Shown: positions 8,564-17,320, counted from the first letter of the stretch. The stretch: 64,000 bases of DNA from JBNGOQ01 sp050589645 (GCF_050589645.1 NZ_JBNGOQ010000004.1:248001-312000), one strand, 5' to 3'. Translations and numbers: made by a program. The notes: generated by a model from the letters alone, not told the origin.

Positions 8564-9670
8564 CTAGGATTTTTCAATCCAATGGTATATTTTTCGACTT
8601 ACTTCAACCGCACCCCGATCATAATTGGACATGACCACCACGACGTATCCACTGCCCAGAAAAATATCGAGATTTGAACTCAGGCCGGGAAATCCGCCGC
8701 CGTGACCCACTACTTTTCCCGCCCCGCTTTTTTTGACCTGGAAACCGTAACCGTAGCGCGATTTTGTATAATCTCTCCAAAGGAGGTCCAGCGAAGATTT
8801 TGAAACCAGTTTTTCGCTTGTTAGGGCATTCGCAAACCGTTGCAAATCCCTGACTGTTGAAAACCCGCCCCCAGCTGGCCCGCCCTTGATGACGTGTTTG
8901 TAAAGATTGTTTTCCCACCCTAAGACCTTGTCCGATGAGGAAATATAGCCAATGGCGAGGTTTTCTACCGGCCGGTCCATTTCGTAGGCATCCGAATTGA
9001 CCATTCCAGCAGGGATGTATATGTTTTGACGGATGTATTCAAAATAGTCCTGGCCTGTGGCTTTTTCTATGACCACCCCCAAAAGTAACATCCCGGTATT
9101 GCTGTATTGGAATTTTTCTCCCGGTTCAAAAGCTAGGGTGTCGCCCCGAACCAGGGGTTTAAAGTCGTTTACGCTTCTGTACAGCTCACGGGAAGCATTC
9201 CAATAGGTACTGTTGAAATAACTTCCCAGACCACTGGTATGCGTAAGGAGGTGGTGCACGGTGACCTTATGGGTAATTTCCTTGGGCAACCAGCTCTCGT
9301 CCACATAATTGCCAATGGGATCGCTGAGTTGAACAAGCCCTTTTTCCACAAGTTGCATGATGGCGGTGGCCGTAAACATTTTGTTCATGGAGCCCAGATT
9401 GAACTTGGTATCCAAGTTGTTGGCGACATGGAATCTTTTGGAAGCTTCCCCACAGGCCTTCTCGTACAACACCTGATCACCTTTGGCGATCAGGACCGTT
9501 CCAGAAAAGTCATCGGTTTCGCACAGCCCATCCATGTATTCCTGAACCTTGCCAATAAGATCGGATGGGGAAAGTTCGACGCGGGCCGAGCTTCGCTCCG
9601 CTATTGGAAAGGTATCGTTCCTGCAGCAAAGGATCGAACCGATATAGAATAAAAAAATCAAGTTTTTCAT
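8564..9670 (-). CDS. Beta-lactamase-fold serine hydrolase lipoprotein
   Basis: 368 residues from ATG 9670 (MKNLIFLFY), with a lipoprotein signal (ILCC lipobox). The class C beta-lactamase/D-Ala-D-Ala peptidase fold is shown by SxxK in GSMNKMF, the YSN motif in QYSNTGML, and the HGG triad in VGHGGGFPG. Many Bacteroidota carry such enzymes acting on D-amino-acid peptides, esters or cell-wall fragments, so antibiotic resistance should not be assumed. Its first bases (9595-9670) are duplicated in the chimeric debris near 13.5 kb. A second member of the same superfamily lies at 12273-13322. Confidence 0.85.
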   Translation of the reverse strand: MKNLIFLFYIGSILCCRNDTFPIAERSSARVELSPSDLIGKVQEYMDGLCETDDFSGTVLIAKGDQVLYEKACGEASKRFHVANNLDTKFNLGSMNKMFTATAIMQLVEKGLVQLSDPIGNYVDESWLPKEITHKVTVHHLLTHTSGLGSYFNSTYWNASRELYRSVNDFKPLVRGDTLAFEPGEKFQYSNTGMLLLGVVIEKATGQDYFEYIRQNIYIPAGMVNSDAYEMDRPVENLAIGYISSSDKVLGWENNLYKHVIKGGPAGGGFSTVRDLQRFANALTSEKLVSKSSLDLLWRDYTKSRYGYGFQVKKSGAGKVVGHGGGFPGLSSNLDIFLGSGYVVVVMSNYDRGAVEVSRKIYHWIEKS

Positions 9671-9749
9671 AAACACATCACGTATTTGGTGAATCAACGA
9701 TTATCACAACAGTTTCCCAGGGCAGTAGTTGCCACATTCCAACGATGCA

Positions 9750-10598
9750 TCATCCCCCCATAAAGACCAAGGGCATATCGAGCATCGCGTGGAGCAATAC
9801 TGCAGCGAGAATGGAGCCGTCCTTTTCCCTGATATACCCCAAGGTGAGTCCAATGACCAAGGTAAACAATGCCCATGGCCATGCCGGTGGAACTACGACC
9901 AAGGCGTGCATCAGCCCAAACAGCAGTGCCGAAAGCAACATTCCCCAGCCAAACTTGACATTCCCGATATGAAAGGGTTTGCCAAAATAGCTGTTGAAGG
10001 AAGATTGTATATACCCCCTAAACAACAGCTCCTCACCAAGGCCAACGATAAATATATAATACAGAATCTTCGAAGCCTTGGGAATGTATTCATAGGTAAA
10101 ATACGCAAAAATTACCGTCGCCAGACTGAAAAGGACAAATACGATGGTTCCTTTATTGGGCAGGGCAATGCTATTTCGGGTAGGGAGACTTTTGACCACC
10201 TTCGTAACAAAGTAGAACACTAGGAGATAGACTGCACCCAAGGTTATAGCGCCGGGCCAATCTGCAAATCCCCATCCGAGAAGACCAATTAACCAAAAAG
10301 TCATGCCCGCCGGGCCACCAACGGCATAGGCCCACAAGGAAAGTTTAAAGGAGGTCCAAAACTTGGGGAAGTAGATTCCAAAATCACTTTTGTTCTTATA
10401 TAAAAGATGGATCAGTACCAGCGGAAATACAATCGTCATGACAACTTTTACAAAATAACGCAGCACCACGCCGTCCTTTTCGGAAAATTCGTAGGGAATG
10501 TTTTTTACGTTTAAAAAAACGAGAATGATGATACCCCATGCGATTACGGGAAGCACTACATTCTTGCCTATATGCCTTTTTGTATTTGGGTTGTCCAT
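9750..10598 (-). CDS. CPBP-family intramembrane metalloprotease (CAAX-type)
   Basis: The 282-residue protein has about eight hydrophobic segments and the three CPBP motifs in order: GEELLFRGY (EExxxR), FGLMHAL (FxxxH) and HAMLD. These residues hold the catalytic metal inside the membrane. Family members cleave prenylated or bacteriocin-like substrates or act as self-immunity proteins; the substrate here is unknown. Parts of both ends of this gene, with about 0.7 kb removed between 8-bp direct repeats, recur as debris at 13.53-13.84 kb. The gene itself looks intact and starts at ATG 10598. Confidence 0.85.
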   Translation of the reverse strand: MDNPNTKRHIGKNVVLPVIAWGIIILVFLNVKNIPYEFSEKDGVVLRYFVKVVMTIVFPLVLIHLLYKNKSDFGIYFPKFWTSFKLSLWAYAVGGPAGMTFWLIGLLGWGFADWPGAITLGAVYLLVFYFVTKVVKSLPTRNSIALPNKGTIVFVLFSLATVIFAYFTYEYIPKASKILYYIFIVGLGEELLFRGYIQSSFNSYFGKPFHIGNVKFGWGMLLSALLFGLMHALVVVPPAWPWALFTLVIGLTLGYIREKDGSILAAVLLHAMLDMPLVFMGG

Positions 10599-10603
10599 TC
10601 GGT

Positions 10604-10824
10604 AGCTTTTTTTTTGTTGGAAATGAGGTAGCAGATGAACGCGCTAAGGATGCCGTTTGCAGCATTGCTTTTGAGCGCTATACGCTCCATCGTGTTGGAT
10701 TTGGTCTTTAGGGGCATATCATATTTCCTAGCCTTGTTTTGAAGCCGCATATATATAATCACCTAGTCCCATGGCAACAAAAAAGATCCGTGCCATTTCC
10801 TCGAATAGTTTCACTTCCTATTTC
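10604..10824 (-). pseudogene. Frameshifted remnant of a METTL7-like methyltransferase
   Basis: Reading the minus strand gives NRK, KLFEEM and DYIY in successive frames, then MRLQNKARKYDM, MERIALKSN and ISNKKKATE. These line up in order with NRKRKLFGEL, NEYMYRRLQNKAEKYNI, MAERIDLESN and IADNKKALNE of the intact methyltransferase at 17307-17954. The segment carrying the SAM-binding glycine loop is deleted and at least one frameshift is present. The remnant ends against the start of the CPBP gene. It is dead DNA marking a past duplication. Confidence 0.7.
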
Positions 10825-11035
10825 CCTTTTTTAACTTCTGCACATGTAATTGGTTATCATTGATTTCTCGCCTAGTTCCTCTGACCAAAACGATATCGTA
10901 TCAAGGGCACTAGCCTTTTAATTTTAATGTAAAAACGAATCCCTCCTAGGGTTTTCCCAAGCTTTTTAGTACTGGTACAATGATACGGTTAATCTATTTT
11001 AGACACCGACTTTAAAACTTTAAAATAATAAATTC
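10825..11035. other. Intergenic region between divergent genes
   Basis: AT-rich sequence between the methyltransferase remnant and the metalloprotease gene. It presumably holds the promoter of the latter. I see no strong hairpin, repeat or clear promoter match. Confidence 0.4.
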
Positions 11036-12229
11036 ATGATGAAGTGGAACAAACAACGTTTACAGAGATTCCATTTATTGGCTCTACTGGTTTTCGCCAA
11101 CAGTTGCCAAAAGGGACAAATTACAGAGCAGGGGTTCACGGGGAATACACAATCCGATTATTCCAATATAATATTAAACTTGAACAAGGATGATCTGTCC
11201 CAATTGGATTTTGAAGAAATAATCGGGAAATATGAAAATGTCAAAGTTGTATTAAACGATACCCTGAGTTTCAATTTCGATGGCCTGAGCGCTGATGTCG
11301 TAGATGACCCCAATGCAGACGTGGATTATACCACAACGGATGGCAAAGGGAGTATTGTCATGGACTCAGGACAGCAGATCTATTTTTTATGGGACGACCC
11401 AGAGCAGGGAGGCAAATATTATGGTTCAATACATACCAAGAAAGAAACCGCCCAGGCGGAATCCAAGTATGTAAGGGACTTTACTGGCAAGGGAAGTGCG
11501 ATCAGAAAGCTAATGGATTGCGGGCCTTATGCCGTAATAGAGCATATCCAACGCAATAGGAACATGGAGGATTCGAACCGGTCGGGCGTTTCACCCGCTT
11601 GTAATGAGGTTACCATGCCTTCCTTAGGGCTAAAACAATTAGAGCAGAAAGCCTTCAGCAATAAACAACGCAGAAAAATCAGAGTTCGGGTATACACGTA
11701 CAAAAAAGCACTGAATGACAGAGACATAAATTACAACATGATTTATACTAGAAAGGCTTTGAGAACCGTTTCAAAGCACGCAATGAAACATATTTCTACC
11801 TACTTCAATGCTTCCAAGTTTGGAAGAAAGATTATCTATGGGGATTTTGATAAATCAATCGAGGGCCAATTTTTATGGGATTGGTTCCATTACGCCTGGT
11901 ACGAACTTAGTGCGTATAGAAAGCCTACAGAACTCCAATTGCTTTTGACGGATTTCTCTTTACCGGGTAAAGCCGGACAAGCTATTCTCGGGGACAATTT
12001 TGCCTGGGCCAATTCGTCTTATTCCGACCTTGAAGCGCCTGCCCATGAAGTGGGTCATATGTTTGGCGCCGTACATACGGGTACCTATTATGTATTCCCT
12101 TTTTGTAGAAGGGATGTCATGAATCCTGGGTACTGGAGACATTTTTGCTTGTTAGACACTAAATTTAGGGAAGGAAACATAAAGAAGATCAAGAAACGAG
12201 TGAAAGAAACCATTGGCGTTGAGCTCTAA
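11036..12229 (+). CDS. Metzincin-type zinc metalloprotease lipoprotein
   Basis: The 397-residue protein starts with a lipoprotein signal ending at Cys24 (ANSC). Near the C-terminus is the extended zinc motif HEVGHMFGAVH: His337, Glu338, His341 and His347, followed 15 residues on by Met362 in DVMNP, which suits the metzincin Met-turn. This argues for a secreted peptidase of the reprolysin/M12-like group. The 300 residues before it show no domain I can name. ATG 11039 directly follows as an alternative start. It is the only plus-strand gene in this part of the window and converges on the serine hydrolase at 12273. Confidence 0.75.
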   Translation: MMKWNKQRLQRFHLLALLVFANSCQKGQITEQGFTGNTQSDYSNIILNLNKDDLSQLDFEEIIGKYENVKVVLNDTLSFNFDGLSADVVDDPNADVDYTTTDGKGSIVMDSGQQIYFLWDDPEQGGKYYGSIHTKKETAQAESKYVRDFTGKGSAIRKLMDCGPYAVIEHIQRNRNMEDSNRSGVSPACNEVTMPSLGLKQLEQKAFSNKQRRKIRVRVYTYKKALNDRDINYNMIYTRKALRTVSKHAMKHISTYFNASKFGRKIIYGDFDKSIEGQFLWDWFHYAWYELSAYRKPTELQLLLTDFSLPGKAGQAILGDNFAWANSSYSDLEAPAHEVGHMFGAVHTGTYYVFPFCRRDVMNPGYWRHFCLLDTKFREGNIKKIKKRVKETIGVEL

Positions 12230-12272
12230 ACCGTCAACGGCTAGCTTTGCGACCTACATGCATCCATTGACC

Positions 12273-13322
12273 TTAACGGTCCAGGGTCATTTGAACCAAT
12301 TTTTCTTTGATCTCCCTTACCGGGGCACCCTGCACATTGCTCAGTACACAAACGAAAAGGTCTTCTTCGGGGATATAGCTCAGATACGAACCAAAACCAA
12401 AGATGTCGCCCATATGCTGAATCACTTTTTTGCCTTTGAATTCCTCAATATAAAAGCCATAGCCATAGCCGAATTCGCCCCCATCAAAAACTTTTTTCGC
12501 GGTTTTTTCACTGAGCAACTTTCCCGGACTGTTAAGTGCGCGGTTGAGAATAAGAAGATCGTTGGCCGTGGCGTATTGTGAACCTGCTCCAATGGGAATG
12601 GACATGTCCATGTATTGCGCCCTAAGGAATTTACCGTTTTTTACCTGATAGCCCCATGCCCTGTTTTCCAGAACCAGCCCGGTAGATGCATATCCCGAAT
12701 CGCGCATTTCCAAGGGGCCGTAGATTGCCTTTCCCAAAAATTCGTCATAAGGCATACCAGTAGTATTTTCAATGATATAAGCAGCAATAAGATATCCAGA
12801 ATTACCATATTCAAAACGGGTTCCCGGTTCAAAGTTCAAAGGGAGGTCTCGGATTCTCTTTAAGCTGTTTTCCAGGGTGGTGGGAAGGGTGATAGTTTGA
12901 AAAAACCCCTGGGTACGGATCAGGTCTACAATGCCCGAGGTGTGGTTCAGCAATTGATGGATGGTAATGGGCTTCCATGCATTGGGACAATCCTGAAGGT
13001 AATTGCATATGGGATCGTCAAAACCCAGTTTTCCCTGATCTGCCAAAATGGCAATAGCCAGGGCGGTGTGCGATTTTGTGATCGACCCGATCAAGTATTT
13101 TGTTTCCGAACTGTTTTTGATGTTGTGCTCCCAACTGGCGTTTCCATAACTTTCCGAAAAGATTACGGTGTCCCCTTTGGCCACTAAAACGGTACCCATA
13201 AAGGTGGTTGGATCCAACCCCTCGAGGTAGGTGGAAATTTCCTGTTTTACGGTTGCATCTTGGGCGCACAAATGGCCGGATGCCAGGGATACCCAAAACA
13301 AGGCAAGCAATAGTTTGTTCAT
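12273..13322 (-). CDS. Secreted beta-lactamase-fold serine hydrolase
   Basis: 349 residues with a cleavable signal peptide (SGHLCAQ). Catalytic motifs are SxxK in GSITKSH, YGN in FEYGNSG, and a C-terminal HMGDIFGFGS in place of the HGG triad. It shares fold and layout with the lipoprotein at 8564-9670 (MGTVLVAKGD against SGTVLIAKGD) but is diverged. It probably hydrolyses peptide or ester bonds of cell-wall or related molecules outside the cytoplasm. It is a stand-alone gene convergent with the metalloprotease gene. Confidence 0.85.
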   Translation of the reverse strand: MNKLLLALFWVSLASGHLCAQDATVKQEISTYLEGLDPTTFMGTVLVAKGDTVIFSESYGNASWEHNIKNSSETKYLIGSITKSHTALAIAILADQGKLGFDDPICNYLQDCPNAWKPITIHQLLNHTSGIVDLIRTQGFFQTITLPTTLENSLKRIRDLPLNFEPGTRFEYGNSGYLIAAYIIENTTGMPYDEFLGKAIYGPLEMRDSGYASTGLVLENRAWGYQVKNGKFLRAQYMDMSIPIGAGSQYATANDLLILNRALNSPGKLLSEKTAKKVFDGGEFGYGYGFYIEEFKGKKVIQHMGDIFGFGSYLSYIPEEDLFVCVLSNVQGAPVREIKEKLVQMTLDR

Positions 13323-13452
13323 GGTCTTACCATTTTACGGTGATGGATGGTTTATGTTATGACGATTTAAAACCCAAAGTGTTTCAAACCTATAGACCAT
13401 AACAAAGTGTGGCAACCTACAGCCATCATGTACTTGGATAAGCTATGGCGAA
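13323..13452. other. Upstream region of the serine hydrolase, no gene seen
   Basis: About 130 bp that should contain the hydrolase promoter. No recognisable motif or repeat. Confidence 0.4.
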
Positions 13453-13835
13453 TGTTTGTCACAAGCCCAGCAGAGGCAGGTGTTTTACTTTGTGATAGGT
13501 TAAACCGGCGGCAATGCACTTTTTAAGCTCCGCTATTGGAAGGGTATCGTTCCTGCAGCAAAGGATCGAACCGATATAGAATAAAAAAATCAAGTTTTTC
13601 ATAAACACATCACGTATTTGGTGAATCAACGATTATCGAAACAGTTTCCTAGGGCAGTAGTTGCCACATTCCAACGATGCATCACCCACCCATAAAGACC
13701 AAGGGCATATCGAGCATCGCGTGGAGCAATACTGCAGCGAGAATGGAGCCGTCCTTTTCCCTGATATACCCCAAGCGATTATGGGAAGCACCACATCCTT
13801 GCCTATATGTCTTTTTGTATTTGGGTTGTCCATTC
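13453..13835 (-). pseudogene. Chimeric gene debris: DUF1801 end, serine-hydrolase start and gutted CPBP gene
   Basis: Three pieces join here. Bases 13453-13526 match the 3' end of the DUF1801 gene (about 19985-20060). Bases 13527-13773 match 9595-9841, covering the first codons of the lipoprotein serine hydrolase and the last third of the CPBP gene's closing region. Bases 13774-13835 match 10539-10600, the CPBP start. The 690-bp interior of the CPBP gene is missing, and the join falls at ATACCCCA, an 8-bp sequence present at both deletion ends of the intact gene (9834-9841 and 10531-10538). No functional product is expected. Confidence 0.8.
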
Positions 13836-13975
13836 CCTGTTTTTTGGCGCGTATACCACGAAGGTATATATTCGTTAACTACTATTGGCATATGGGATTA
13901 TTGATTATATATGCCCAATGGGTACCATCGTTTTGTTTGAACTTTTAATCCGTTCTTTTCAGAAATACCTTGCTA
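13836..13975. other. Intergenic region, no feature seen
   Basis: AT-rich sequence between the debris and the CGNR gene stop. No hairpin or gene is convincing. Confidence 0.35.
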
Positions 13976-14581
13976 TCAAGTGCCTTTGCTCCTGTTGTAC
14001 CATTCCCTGGCCTTTGACCTACTACCACAGGTTTCCATACTACACCAGCGCCGCTTGCCATTTTTGGAACTGTCAAAAAAGAGCCAGCCACATTTTGGAC
14101 ATTCCCTTATTCGGTAATGCTTATCAGATAAAAGAAGATTGTAGGCATCCCTAACAATGGGATAGGTAATGGTATGTAAATCCTGTGATTCAAGGTTCCA
14201 ACCTTCAGTGAATTTCCCACGCTGCCGTTTAATTTTAAGCATGGAAAAGGATTTGGACACAAAGGTGTTGAAGGCATCCAGGTCACCAATTTCAACTTTT
14301 TTGTCATGGGAAATGGAATGGAACAAACGGTACAATACTTGGCGGAATTGGATCGCCTTAGCGAAAAAAGCTTCAGCATTTGCAGATTTTTGTAAAACCG
14401 TTTTTTCCAAAATCCTATGATCTTCAGTAGTCAAAATACCGGCTTGGAGCGACCATCTGATCAGGTCATCCGGGGTTTGCAAATAATCCCTTAGCGGTCT
14501 TTCAAACCTATCGTGGATGGTATTGACATAATCCAAACAGAGCTTGCCTCCATCGAACCGAATTTTATCTGGCAGCGACAT
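13976..14581 (-). CDS. ABATE/CGNR zinc-finger regulator
   Basis: 201 residues in the two-part layout of this family: an N-terminal ABATE domain (GGKLCLDYVNTIHDR at the start) and a C-terminal CGNR zinc finger with CPKCGWLF, then KRRWCSMETCGSR, four cysteines placed to bind zinc. Members are thought to be ligand-responsive DNA-binding regulators of adjacent transporters or enzymes. The gene is divergent from an EamA transporter gene with 79 bp between them. That gap holds a strong inverted repeat starting one base after the start codon, consistent with autoregulation and control of the transporter. Confidence 0.85.
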   Translation of the reverse strand: MSLPDKIRFDGGKLCLDYVNTIHDRFERPLRDYLQTPDDLIRWSLQAGILTTEDHRILEKTVLQKSANAEAFFAKAIQFRQVLYRLFHSISHDKKVEIGDLDAFNTFVSKSFSMLKIKRQRGKFTEGWNLESQDLHTITYPIVRDAYNLLLSDKHYRIRECPKCGWLFFDSSKNGKRRWCSMETCGSRSKAREWYNRSKGT

Positions 14582-14613
14582 TTTTACTATTTAAATTTGT
14601 TTTAATGGTAAAA
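14582..14613. promoter_or_regulatory. Candidate operator: 14-bp inverted repeat
   Basis: Arms TTTTACTATTTAAA (14582-14595) and TTTTAATGGTAAAA (14600-14613) match at 12 of 14 positions as an inverted repeat around TTTG. A further half-site, TTTTATAGGTAAAG (14640-14653), agrees with the right arm at 11 of 14 positions and lies just before the transporter start. Position and symmetry suggest binding by the CGNR regulator. AT-richness raises the chance of a fortuitous match. Confidence 0.5.
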
Positions 14614-14660
14614 TTAAATATTTTTACGCTCTAAACTAATTTTATAGGTAAAGATAACGA

Positions 14661-15629
14661 TTGAAAGTATTCCGACAAAATAGCGCGTTCAACTGGAAGT
14701 TGATTTTTGCCTTCCTGGGAATCTATCTGGGATGGGGCACCACATATCTGGCCATAGCCTTGGCGCTTAGGGATTTTCCTCCGTTCCTATTGGCCGGAAT
14801 TCGATTTTTCCTTGCTGGATCCCTATTGTTGATCTGGTGTAGATGGAAAGGAGAGCCTTTTCCGGAAGCCAAGGAGCTATTGCCCATTTGTTTAGCCGGA
14901 ATCCTCCTGTTATTTTTTGGGTCCGGCTCGGTGATTTGGGTGGAGCAATATCTGAGTACCGGTCTTACCGCTATTATTTGGGCCTCCTTGCCCATATGGC
15001 TTGTGTTGCTGGACAGAAAAAAATGGTCCCTGCATTTTTCCAACCCCAAACTTCTCACAGGCCTGATGATCGGTTTTTCCGGAGTACTATTCCTTTTTAA
15101 GGATCAGGAACTATTACAGACGAACAAGGACGTACCCGTCATAGCCTTTGTTATTGCACTTGGCGGTGTTGTACTTTTCTCTATGGGTTCGCTCTATACC
15201 AAATACATGACGATCAAGGCTAGTACAAAAATGACTGCCGGCATCCAACTATTTGTGGTTGGCTTACTGGCTCTTTTTTCGGGCTTCCTTATGGGAGAGC
15301 CACAGCTTGTAAAATGGCAGGAGATCTCCGCAAGTGCCCTTTTTGGATTGTTATACCTTATCCTAATCGGGTCTATTTTTGCCTATTTGGCCTATGTATG
15401 GCTTATTGGTATTATGCCCACTACGCTCGTTGGGACATATACTTATGTTAATCCTGCTGTGGCCATCCTTCTGGGCTGGTATGTACTGGGCGAAAACATT
15501 TCGTTACAGAGACTCCTTGGGCTCGGTATAATATTTTTGGGCGTATTACTAATCAATCTATATAAATCTAAAAGCAATTATTATGATAACAAGAATATGG
15601 CACGGAATAACCGAGGCAAAACATGCTGA
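14661..15629 (+). CDS. EamA-family (DMT) transporter
   Basis: 322 residues with about ten hydrophobic segments in two EamA repeats (IYLGWGTTYLAIA near the start; IGSIFAYLAYVW and YTYVNPAVAILLGWYVLGE in the second half). These inner-membrane carriers of the drug/metabolite transporter superfamily usually export amino acids or other metabolites. The frame begins with TTG at 14661 and no early ATG exists, so the start is tentative. The 3' end overlaps the next gene by 47 bp, indicating co-transcription. The divergent CGNR gene is the likely regulator. Confidence 0.8.
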   Translation: MKVFRQNSAFNWKLIFAFLGIYLGWGTTYLAIALALRDFPPFLLAGIRFFLAGSLLLIWCRWKGEPFPEAKELLPICLAGILLLFFGSGSVIWVEQYLSTGLTAIIWASLPIWLVLLDRKKWSLHFSNPKLLTGLMIGFSGVLFLFKDQELLQTNKDVPVIAFVIALGGVVLFSMGSLYTKYMTIKASTKMTAGIQLFVVGLLALFSGFLMGEPQLVKWQEISASALFGLLYLILIGSIFAYLAYVWLIGIMPTTLVGTYTYVNPAVAILLGWYVLGENISLQRLLGLGIIFLGVLLINLYKSKSNYYDNKNMARNNRGKTC

Positions 15630-15885
15630 TGAATATTTAAAATACGTTGAGGATACCGGTCTTTCGGACTATAAAAAAGTGGATGGGAATCTGTCGGCAA
15701 AACTCCTGAGAAGGATTGAGGGGAATATTTGCCATTTTTTAACGGTAACCGAATGGGATTCGTACGAGGATATCAAGAAATTTGCCGGTAATGATTTTGA
15801 AAGGGCAAGATACTATCCTGACGACAAAAAATATCTTTTGGAGTTCGAGGAGCATGTCTCCCACTATGAGACATTTCAGTACTGA
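15583..15885 (+). CDS. Antibiotic-biosynthesis-monooxygenase-like (ABM) small protein
   Basis: A 100-residue protein with the ferredoxin-like ABM pattern: RIWHGITEAKHADEYLKYVE at the N-terminus, then FLTVTEWDSYEDIKKFAG and a closing YYPDDKKYLLEFEEHVSHYE. Members bind small or aromatic ligands and some oxidise quinols or degrade haem; the reaction here is unknown. It starts inside the 3' end of the transporter gene in another frame, so translation is probably coupled. A shared role in exporting or detoxifying one compound is plausible but inferred. Confidence 0.75.
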   Translation: MITRIWHGITEAKHADEYLKYVEDTGLSDYKKVDGNLSAKLLRRIEGNICHFLTVTEWDSYEDIKKFAGNDFERARYYPDDKKYLLEFEEHVSHYETFQY

Positions 15886-15972
15886 TTATCCAGATTTGGG
15901 TTCTGGGGGCAGGGGATACCGTATTGAAGTCTTTTTTTCAAGTTTGCCCATGACGAGCGCCAGATAACATTG

Positions 15973-16845
15973 CTATTGGGGGTAATTGACCTGATCAAAC
16001 CAAGAATCTATCTTTGTCCAGAGCTTGGAATAGTCTTTTTTAAAGAAATTAAAGTGTCCTATGGCTTCAAGACCCACCTCCTTAGGGCATATATGTTCAT
16101 GACTTTTACGGGTGGAGCCATACGAATCGTACAGATGTTCTACGGCCTTAAGGGGCGCCAGTTGTGCATCGTCTGAAAAGCTCAAAAATTTAACAGGGAC
16201 GTCCAGATTTTTATATTTCAACTTGGCATCTTTCACTACGCTGAGCAAGCCCAATTTGCTCTTGCCCCATTTGGCCCAATCGGTCGCTATTGATTTGTGC
16301 AAATCATATTTACCCCCATATGCCACCCCCGGAAGGTAGCCCAAGAAGTTCACAAAAAAGGGGATGATCAGATGCCATAACAGATATACTTTTAGCTTGG
16401 GCAAGCCACTCCAATTTCTTTGGGAAAGATTTTGTGAGGCTACCAAAAAAGCGGCGGTAACCTTTGAACTGTTTTTTGCCAACGGAAATAACTGACCTGC
16501 AATACTGTGCCCAAGAAAAAAAAGTTTCTGGCCCGGAAATTCCTTAAGGGCATATGCAATCACCATATTGATGTCCTTACGTCCCCAATCACATAATTTA
16601 ATAGTGTTGATCAGGGAGGTTTTTTTTGAATGGATCATTCCAAAATAGTCAAAGATGATGACGCTGTAGCACTTGTTAAAAAAATAATCGGCCATTGCCC
16701 GGTAATGCCAACCAGAAATGGCTATTCCCGGTGCAATGATTAGTACGTCGTTACTTTGCGAATTATTCCATATGGCACAATTGACATTTCTGTTTTCTTT
16801 TTTGAGTTTTATGTTCATATCACTTGAATTAAGCTGTACATACAT
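15973..16845 (-). CDS. Alpha/beta hydrolase, COG4757-like
   Basis: 290 residues without a signal peptide. The markers are IIAPGIAISGWHYRAMADYF (a substrate-side helix after the oxyanion strand), YSVIIFDYFGMIHS, the nucleophile elbow FLGHSIAGQL, and a late His in AIGHFNFF. This fits a predicted cytosolic hydrolase group near the serine aminopeptidase fold. The acyl or peptide substrate is unknown. An internal ATG at 16818 is an alternative start. It follows the lipoprotein gene by 7 bp on the same strand and forms the third member of a probable operon with the methyltransferase. Confidence 0.75.
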   Translation of the reverse strand: MYVQLNSSDMNIKLKKENRNVNCAIWNNSQSNDVLIIAPGIAISGWHYRAMADYFFNKCYSVIIFDYFGMIHSKKTSLINTIKLCDWGRKDINMVIAYALKEFPGQKLFFLGHSIAGQLFPLAKNSSKVTAAFLVASQNLSQRNWSGLPKLKVYLLWHLIIPFFVNFLGYLPGVAYGGKYDLHKSIATDWAKWGKSKLGLLSVVKDAKLKYKNLDVPVKFLSFSDDAQLAPLKAVEHLYDSYGSTRKSHEHICPKEVGLEAIGHFNFFKKDYSKLWTKIDSWFDQVNYPQ

Positions 16846-16852
16846 GGCGAAG

Positions 16853-17320
16853 CTATCTATAGGATTCGTAAACGACTATTGTAGTCCCATTGTGAAGTTC
16901 CCTGACCAGGTGACCCTTGTCCTTATAAAAAATATCAATTTCCCCTTGCTCGTCTAAATATCTTATTTCATAGTGGTTATTGCCTCTATGCATCCAGTTC
17001 CAACCTGCTTGGGAGATTTTTGGCGGACATTCGTCAGGATAATTTTGAGGATCCGAATGATAGCTGTCAATAGATTTGTCGGCCTTGAATTCTACGATCC
17101 ATGTTGCATCGCATAAACTTATATCCACTTCGATATCGGATTCAAATAGCCTATAAATTTTCCATTTGCCTACAATAATATCCGAGGCGATGCTATCCCT
17201 GTGACTGTCCGAACAGGAGGACAGGATCAATAGCAGGAAACAACAAAATATGACAGGGAGGAAGGCAAAAAAGAGACTGGGTACCTTCCCTTGCAAATGT
17301 CCTATATTATTTAACCGCAT
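16853..17320 (-). CDS. Lipocalin-like lipoprotein of unknown function
   Basis: About 155 residues from ATG 17320. A signal of about 30 hydrophobic residues ends in the lipobox LSSC. The mature part starts IVGKWKIYRLFE and continues with WIVEFKADKS and HYEIRYLDEQGEI, a beta-rich pattern like the lipocalin-type small lipoproteins of Bacteroidota. The start overlaps the methyltransferase stop by 14 bp, so the two are translationally linked. No catalytic residues are visible. Confidence 0.6.
   Translation of the reverse strand: MRLNNIGHLQGKVPSLFFAFLPVIFCCFLLLILSSCSDSHRDSIASDIIVGKWKIYRLFESDIEVDISLCDATWIVEFKADKSIDSYHSDPQNYPDECPPKISQAGWNWMHRGNNHYEIRYLDEQGEIDIFYKDKGHLVRELHNGTTIVVYESYR

Noticed and set aside
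8564..13322. Antibiotic resistance from the two beta-lactamase-fold genes
   Set aside because: Both belong to the broad serine-hydrolase superfamily with SxxK and YxN motifs shared by esterases and D-aminopeptidases; nothing shows beta-lactam hydrolysis.
13633..13891. Two short minus-strand open frames resembling CPBP protease ends
   Set aside because: They are pieces of the deleted CPBP copy in different frames, without the EExxxR motif, and are listed as debris.
13885..14154. Plus-strand open frame over the CGNR gene end
   Set aside because: It overlaps the zinc-finger coding region in antisense and has no family features.
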